Assembly (NCBI RefSeq): GCF_019703515.2 | Contig: NC_059362.1 | Location: 25,852,826 to 25,916,825, forward strand | Source: Myxocyprinus asiaticus | Lineage: Eukaryota; Chordata; Actinopteri; Cypriniformes; Catostomidae | Direction: 5' to 3' | DNA: 64,000 nucleotides | Part shown: in pieces, positions 33,501 through 64,000 of the stretch | Position numbering within the stretch: position 1 is the stretch's first letter | Layout: every line of letters starts with the position of its first letter | Made by a program: the position numbers and the translations under genes | Notes under the pieces: model-generated | The model's input: the letters and a program-made list of their open reading frames with translations, nothing else | What the model was told of the DNA's origin: nothing | Databases searched by the model: none

Positions 33501-34123
33501 AAAGAAATATTCCGGTTCAATACAAGCTGAGCTCAATCAACAGCATTTGTGGCATAATATTGATTACCACAAAAAAATTGTCCCTCCTTTTCTTTAAAAA
33601 AAAGAAAAAAAAAGAAAAGCAAAACTTGAGGTTACAGTGAGGCACTTACAATGGAAGTGAATGGAGCCAATTTTTGGAGGGTTTAAAGACAGAAATGTGA
33701 AACTTATAATTGTATAAAAGCACTTACATAAATTCTTCTGTTTACATTCATGTATTTTTTTGAGCTGTAAGGATGTTTAAATTGTAATTTTTACAGTCAT
33801 TTTAGGGTTTGTTGACATTACATCGTCATGGCAACAAAGTTGTAAAATTGGCTAAAACTTTTTACTGAAAAGGTTAGTAAGTGATTTTATAACATTAAAA
33901 TCATGTTAAATATTTTTTACATCTTGTGGCTAACATAAACGTAAAAACCGTGAGTATTTTAACGTTTACGGATTGGCCCCATTCACTTCCATTGTAAGCG
34001 CCTTTTTTATTTTTAAAGAAAAGGAGTGGCAAGTCAAAATGTATTTTGTGGTAATCAATATTATACAACCACAAATGCTTTTGATTGAGCTTGACTTTTA
34101 TTGAACCCGGAACATTCCTTTAA
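33501..34123. mobile_element. Inverted-repeat element (TCCGGTTCAATACAAG family)
   Basis: The left end ATATTCCGGTTCAATACAAG and the right end TATTGAACCCGGAACATTCC mirror each other, with ATAATATTGATTACCAC and its mirror inside. It is about 620 nt and non-coding, a sister of 49313-49917. Confidence 0.8.
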
Positions 34124-35283
34124 GAGGTGGATACTTCCTCTATTAAAAAGCCCAGATCAGTCATGATGGTGTGGGTTGCTCCCCATATTTGTCTCTCAGT
34201 CTTTTCTAATTTAATTGTGCTACAATTATACTATTTTGATGGCTGAGGGATGACAGTGGACCTGACAATTTTTCTCAGGTACACAACTTCCTGTTCTGTT
34301 GCATGCAACAGCAACTCATCACTTGGAGACCCATTCAGACGCTTCTCTTGTTCCATATATTCCTCTGTTATTGCAGATAGATTCTGAAGAAAATGTATTA
34401 TTTAATACTTTTTTTTGTTTGTTTGTTTGTTTAATTTTGCTCATATTGAAATGGAATGTTTCACCCATAAGAACTTCTGAAAAATTAAGCTTTATTTTTG
34501 ATCGCCTGAGTTACTTTGCCAAGCTAATGTACAATGGCATGAAAGGAGATGCCACAGACTTAAGCAGAGGTTCCGTCCATCAGATTGTCCAGTTGCATAA
34601 TACCAACAGACATAAGTTCAATGTGTTCATCCATTGTAAGTGTTTAGATTATACTTTTACTAAGATGTTCAAATGAAACTGTGAAAGGAAATGTTTAATT
34701 GCTTAAATTTATACCATTTCCAAATATATTTATTTTCTAATTGATAGCATTTTTTTTTTCTTGAACTTTATCATTTCCTTATCATGTGCCACATCACTAA
34801 ATATTTAGATTTATGGCATACCTATGCATAATTCTTTATCTGATAAAAGTAGTATAAATATACCATATGTATGTATGAAAATGATCTGTGTAAGGCAGTT
34901 TAGAGTGTCTGAAAAAAATTCAATCTGTGTTAGTAAACCCCTGCACATGCAATTTGAAACACATACATTTAGCCACCAGAGTACCCGGTGCAACTGTATT
35001 CTTGGTACTTAAGAATATAATCAGAAATCATTTTGAAAGGCTTTATTTATATGCTAAGTTCTTCAGTTACATGTTGTTTGTCTGGAGTCATTAATAAATA
35101 TTTTTGTTCTATTTTGTGCTGTTTGATTTGTGTTTTGTATATCATTGTTATGGAACAGAAAAAAAAAAATTATTCATATGTTTTATTTATTTAGTTTATT
35201 ATTTTTGCACAGTAGCACACATTTTACAACAGGGATGGGATGAGTTCTCTGTAACCTGAAGGTCCATTTATGACGTGAAAACG
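34124..35283. other. Region between the ZNF106-like remnants and the calpain gene
   Basis: It contains one coding-like block (34436-34635, listed separately) and otherwise AT-rich sequence. It is the place where the remaining ZNF106 exons (WD40 part) would be expected. I could not identify them. Confidence 0.4.
34436..34635 (+). CDS. Unassigned exon-like block
   Basis: An open frame reads SEKLSFIFDRLSYFAKLMYN, then GSVHQIVQLHNTNRHKFN, and ends at a strong GTAAGT donor (34636). No convincing acceptor is seen, and I do not recognise the family. A loose resemblance of KLMYNG...GSVHQIVQLH to the last WD repeat of ZNF106 (MIYTGCYDGSIQAVRL) is too weak to rely on. It is on the + strand, in line with the ZNF106-like copies. 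Confidence 0.25.
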
Positions 35284-35737
35284 GATAGTTCACCTTAAAA
35301 ATTAAAATTCTGTCATTTACTCACCCTGATTTTGTTCCAAACCCATATGACTTTCTTTCTTCCATAAAACTAGATGTTAGGCTCTGTCACCATTCACTCT
35401 TATTGTATGGAAAAAAGGTAGAATGAAACCGAATAGTGACTGAGGCTTACATTTTAAATATTTATCTGTTTCTCACCCACACTTATCATATTACTTCTGT
35501 AGACATGGATTTAACCAATGGAGTCTTTTGGATTACTTTTATGCTGTTTTATCTGCTTTTTTGACCTTCAAAGTTCTGGCCACCATTCACTTGCATTGTG
35601 TTGACTTACAGAGCTGAAATATTCTTCCAAAAATCTTTGTTTGTGTTCAGCAGAAGAAAGAAAGTCAGACACATTTGGGATGGCATGAGGGTGAGTAAAT
35701 GATGAGAGAATTTTCACTTTTGGGTGAACTATGCCTT
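35284..35737. mobile_element. Complete GTTCACC inverted-repeat element
   Basis: GGATAGTTCACCTTAAAAAT at the left and TTTTCACTTTTGGGTGAACT at the right. The internal arms carry TTTCTCACCCACACTTATCA. It is about 450 nt, just beyond the calpain stop codon and possibly within its 3' UTR. Confidence 0.7.
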
Positions 35738-36056
35738 CAAAATTATTGTTCCACATTATCTAATAACAAAGATGGGACACACAGAGGGGTATGAAAAAGG
35801 TCAGGGTAGAGTTTGTAGAGCCAGACCAATAAGTTCAATGAGCTGAATGTCCGTTCAATAGCTCGTCATCAACCCAGTTTCCTCTGAAGATTTACCAGAC
35901 CACAGTCTTCTGAAGATTTGGAACTTTTCAGCACTATAGTGTGCAATCTCATAAAGGCCACAGTCGTGTACTATGATTGACTAAGATCTCATCTTTCATA
36001 TGTGATGCTCCACTTAATAGAGGCTGAAAATGGGAAGGGTCCACTGCCAATTTTCC

Positions 36057-61891
<25,835 letters not shown>

Positions 61892-61985
61892 TTTGCTCTT
61901 TTCGATTTTCCTTTATGGTTGATGATGTTTAGATGACAAAAGAGAAAGTTGAGTAAATTTGAGGCTCAGTATCAGTCCAAAAAGG

Positions 61986-62061
61986 CTGAGGTAGTACACA
62001 AATAAACACACATTAATGCTAAAGACCAATTCACACATGCACACATATGCTTGCATACACA
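61986..62061 (+). repeat. 77-nt segment, copy in the presumed capn3 5' UTR
   Basis: GGCTGAGGTAGTACACAAAT onward, nearly identical to 60532-60608 in the same orientation. It lies between the capn3 start codon and the putative TATA box. Confidence 0.85.
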
Positions 62062-62106
62062 GATACACCCAGCCCAACTTTTACCCTTTCGTCTCAGAAG
62101 CTAACT

Positions 62107-62116
62107 CTATTTATAG
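62107..62116 (-). promoter_or_regulatory. capn3: Putative capn3 TATA box overlapping a MEF2 consensus site
   Basis: CTATAAATAG on the minus strand fits both a TATA box and the muscle MEF2 consensus CTA(A/T)4TAG. It lies about 215 nt upstream of the ATG. Transcription would begin near 62080. This is a motif match only, but it agrees with muscle expression of CAPN3 in vertebrates. Confidence 0.5.
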
Positions 62117-62176
62117 ACCTCCTAAAGGGACGTGAGGGTTTCTCTCTTTCTGCCTATCAGATGGGGGCATGCTTCC

Positions 62177-62182
62177 CAGCTG
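62177..62182 (-). promoter_or_regulatory. capn3: E-box (CAGCTG) upstream of capn3
   Basis: CAGCTG is a preferred site of myogenic bHLH factors. It lies about 65 nt upstream of the MEF2/TATA site. Function is inferred from position. Confidence 0.35.
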
Positions 62183-62671
62183 ATGACCTCAGACATTTCC
62201 AGTGTGGATGATGGGAATAACAGAGGTCCAATTAAAGATTTGAAAGGTAAAACCCAGCAAAAGTTAACACAGTCAAATTCATAGTTTTACACAGGTGAAG
62301 ACAGACTGACAGATGCTTAAAAAATATTATTTATACTTACTTTCTATATGTATAATATGTGGATGTTATGTATTCAGAAACAATACAATTTTTTATGGAT
62401 AAAAATAAAAACAAGCTTCTTCAGATGTTTCATTAGCACTATCTCTGCAGTATACAGTATATTTTGCCTACTGTGCACTGTATGGACTGTGTGCAAGAAA
62501 TACACAGATCACCTGTACACAATTGAACTACCTGTCTACCTTAGTTTTTAACATCTCCTTTTTGACTCATTTAATCAGACTGCCAAAGGGTAAGACATTT
62601 TTACACAAAATTGGATTCGAATATCTATGTTTTCACCACTTGTGTACCCATAATATGTCATGCAGACCACA

Positions 62672-63385
62672 CAGGTCTCTCATTATTTACTTACCATCAT
62701 GCCATCTCAGATATGAATGACTTTCTTCTGCAGAACAAAAACGATTTTTAGAAGAAAATATCAGCTCTGTAGGTCCATGTAATGCAAGTGAATGGGGTCC
62801 AAAACCTTGAAGCTCCAAAAACCACATAAAGGGAGCATAAAAGTAATCAATATGACTCAAGTGGTTTAATCCATGTCTTCTGAAGCGATCCAATCATTTT
62901 TTGGCGAGAACAGACCGAAATGTAACCCAGTTTTCACTATAAATCTTGACATAAGCAGTCTCCTTGTGACCATGATTTCAAGCTCGATTACAGTTCCAAT
63001 TGCACCATATAGCGCTCTGTGCATGCATCAAGCACTAGGAAGTGTAAGCTTGAAATCATGATCGTGCATAGAGACATCAATGGCAAGTAAAACATTAGTT
63101 ACATTTTGGTTTGTTCTCACCCAAAATCAATTGGCTCGCTTCAGAAGACATGAATTAAACCACTGGAGCCATATGGATTACTTTTATGCTGCCTTTATGT
63201 GCTTTATGGAGCTTCAAAGCTCTAGCCACCATTGCTTTGCATTGTATGGACCAACACAGCTGAGATAGTCTTCCTAAAATCTTGGTTTGTGTTCTGCAGA
63301 AGAAAGAAAGTCACACATCTGGGATGGCATGAGGGTGAGTAAATGGTGAGAGTATTTTCATTTTTGGGTGAACTATCCCTTTAAA
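62672..63385. mobile_element. Complete GTTCACCC inverted-repeat element (about 710 nt)
   Basis: The left arm has TCTCATTATTTACTTACCAT and CAGCTCTGTAGGTCCATGTA. The right arm mirrors these and ends TTTCATTTTTGGGTGAACTA. The inner arms TTTCAAGCTCGATTACAG / AAGCTTGAAATCATGATC also mirror. It lies upstream of capn3. Confidence 0.75.
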
Positions 63386-64000
63386 TCATTGTAGAATCAT
63401 TTCCTCCAGTAGGGGGCGCTGTGTGAACTTGACTCATCTCATGTCTCCACTCGCTTGATATACGACACTGGGGATTCGTGCAGAAATAGGCAACAGCGTA
63501 GTTGTCGCCATTTATATGCATCTTCTCTGTTAATGTCGGTGTAAATTTAATTTATAGTCACTTCAAACCTGTAAGCGTCTGTGTAGTTAAGTTCCTTGAA
63601 CGGAAACAAATCACTTGAGGACTTGTGAAGAAAGCGAATATCTGGGAGTGTAGCATCTGCGGCTATCTGACAAACCTCATCAAATCTGTTAGCCTGTCTT
63701 TATTGATTTGTATTCCTGTTTTAGGCCTTTTTCCGGTATCACCTGGCCTGAAAGCTGTGGTCGTTTTTATTAAATACTTCAACATTGACCATATCATCCA
63801 AGGAAACCAATTTTTCACGGGCTTTCGAGGCCACGGAACTACACTTTCAGCTTCTCACTCGCGAGTCGGCTAAAGTAAAATTGAACAGTTATTTTTATAT
63901 TTTGGTAAGTTTGTGGACTTTTAACGCTCTACCCGAGAGCTAGAGTCCGAAACCGACCCACATCGCTTGAGTATTTATCGTTTCCTTCTCGTCTGAGGAT
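63386..64000. other. Unassigned end region, possible first exon of a neighbouring + strand gene
   Basis: More GC-rich than its surroundings. It has GTCGCCATTTATATGC at about 63508 and a good donor (TTTTGGTAAGTTTG, GT at 63905). A 5' UTR exon of a gene pointing out of the window would fit. In human the gene beyond CAPN3 is GANC, but nothing here shows that identity. Confidence 0.25.

Overview
The window is nuclear DNA from a ray-finned fish, most probably a cyprinid or close relative. The grounds are spliced vertebrate genes with GT-AG introns, AT-rich introns, (TA)n and (TG)n microsatellites, several Tc1/mariner families including one of Sleeping Beauty/Tdr1 type, a DIRS-type tyrosine-recombinase retrotransposon, tRNA-derived SINEs, and many short inverted-repeat elements of kinds common in cyprinid genomes. 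There are no bacterial operons, CRISPR arrays or phage genes.

Layout. 1-2580: 3' part of a decayed L1/Tx1-like LINE. 2877-9998: a ZNF106-like gene copy (+ strand, at least nine exon blocks) with several lesions. 10213-12560: a SINE and nested hAT-like repeats. 12951-23014: a second ZNF106-like copy in the same order and orientation; its last exon is cut and resumes at about 33204. The roughly 10 kb between holds inverted-repeat elements, a DIRS-like retrotransposon (27337-31051) and a LINE 3' end (32320-33203). 36057-62116: a complete calpain-3-like gene on the minus strand. I read 21 coding exons whose lengths sum to 2187 nt (728 codons plus stop), all with usable splice sites. Its introns hold a cluster of Tc1-type elements (39.8-48.1 kb). 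62.1-64 kb: the calpain upstream region, one large inverted-repeat element, and an unassigned GC-richer end.

How it fits together. In human, CAPN3 and ZNF106 are adjacent and point at each other tail to tail. The same arrangement is seen here, which supports both identifications. The ZNF106-like side has been duplicated in tandem and is decaying. The calpain side is intact but unusual: it lacks the IS1 exon (human exon 6), has the equivalents of human exons 8 and 9 fused, has Asp where the third catalytic residue Asn is expected, and has a short IS2 region. A TATA-like MEF2-consensus site with an E-box upstream fits muscle expression. I found no previously undescribed multi-gene system. The most unusual items are the calpain changes, the duplicated zinc-finger exon triplet in both ZNF106-like copies, and a TGA shared by both copies.
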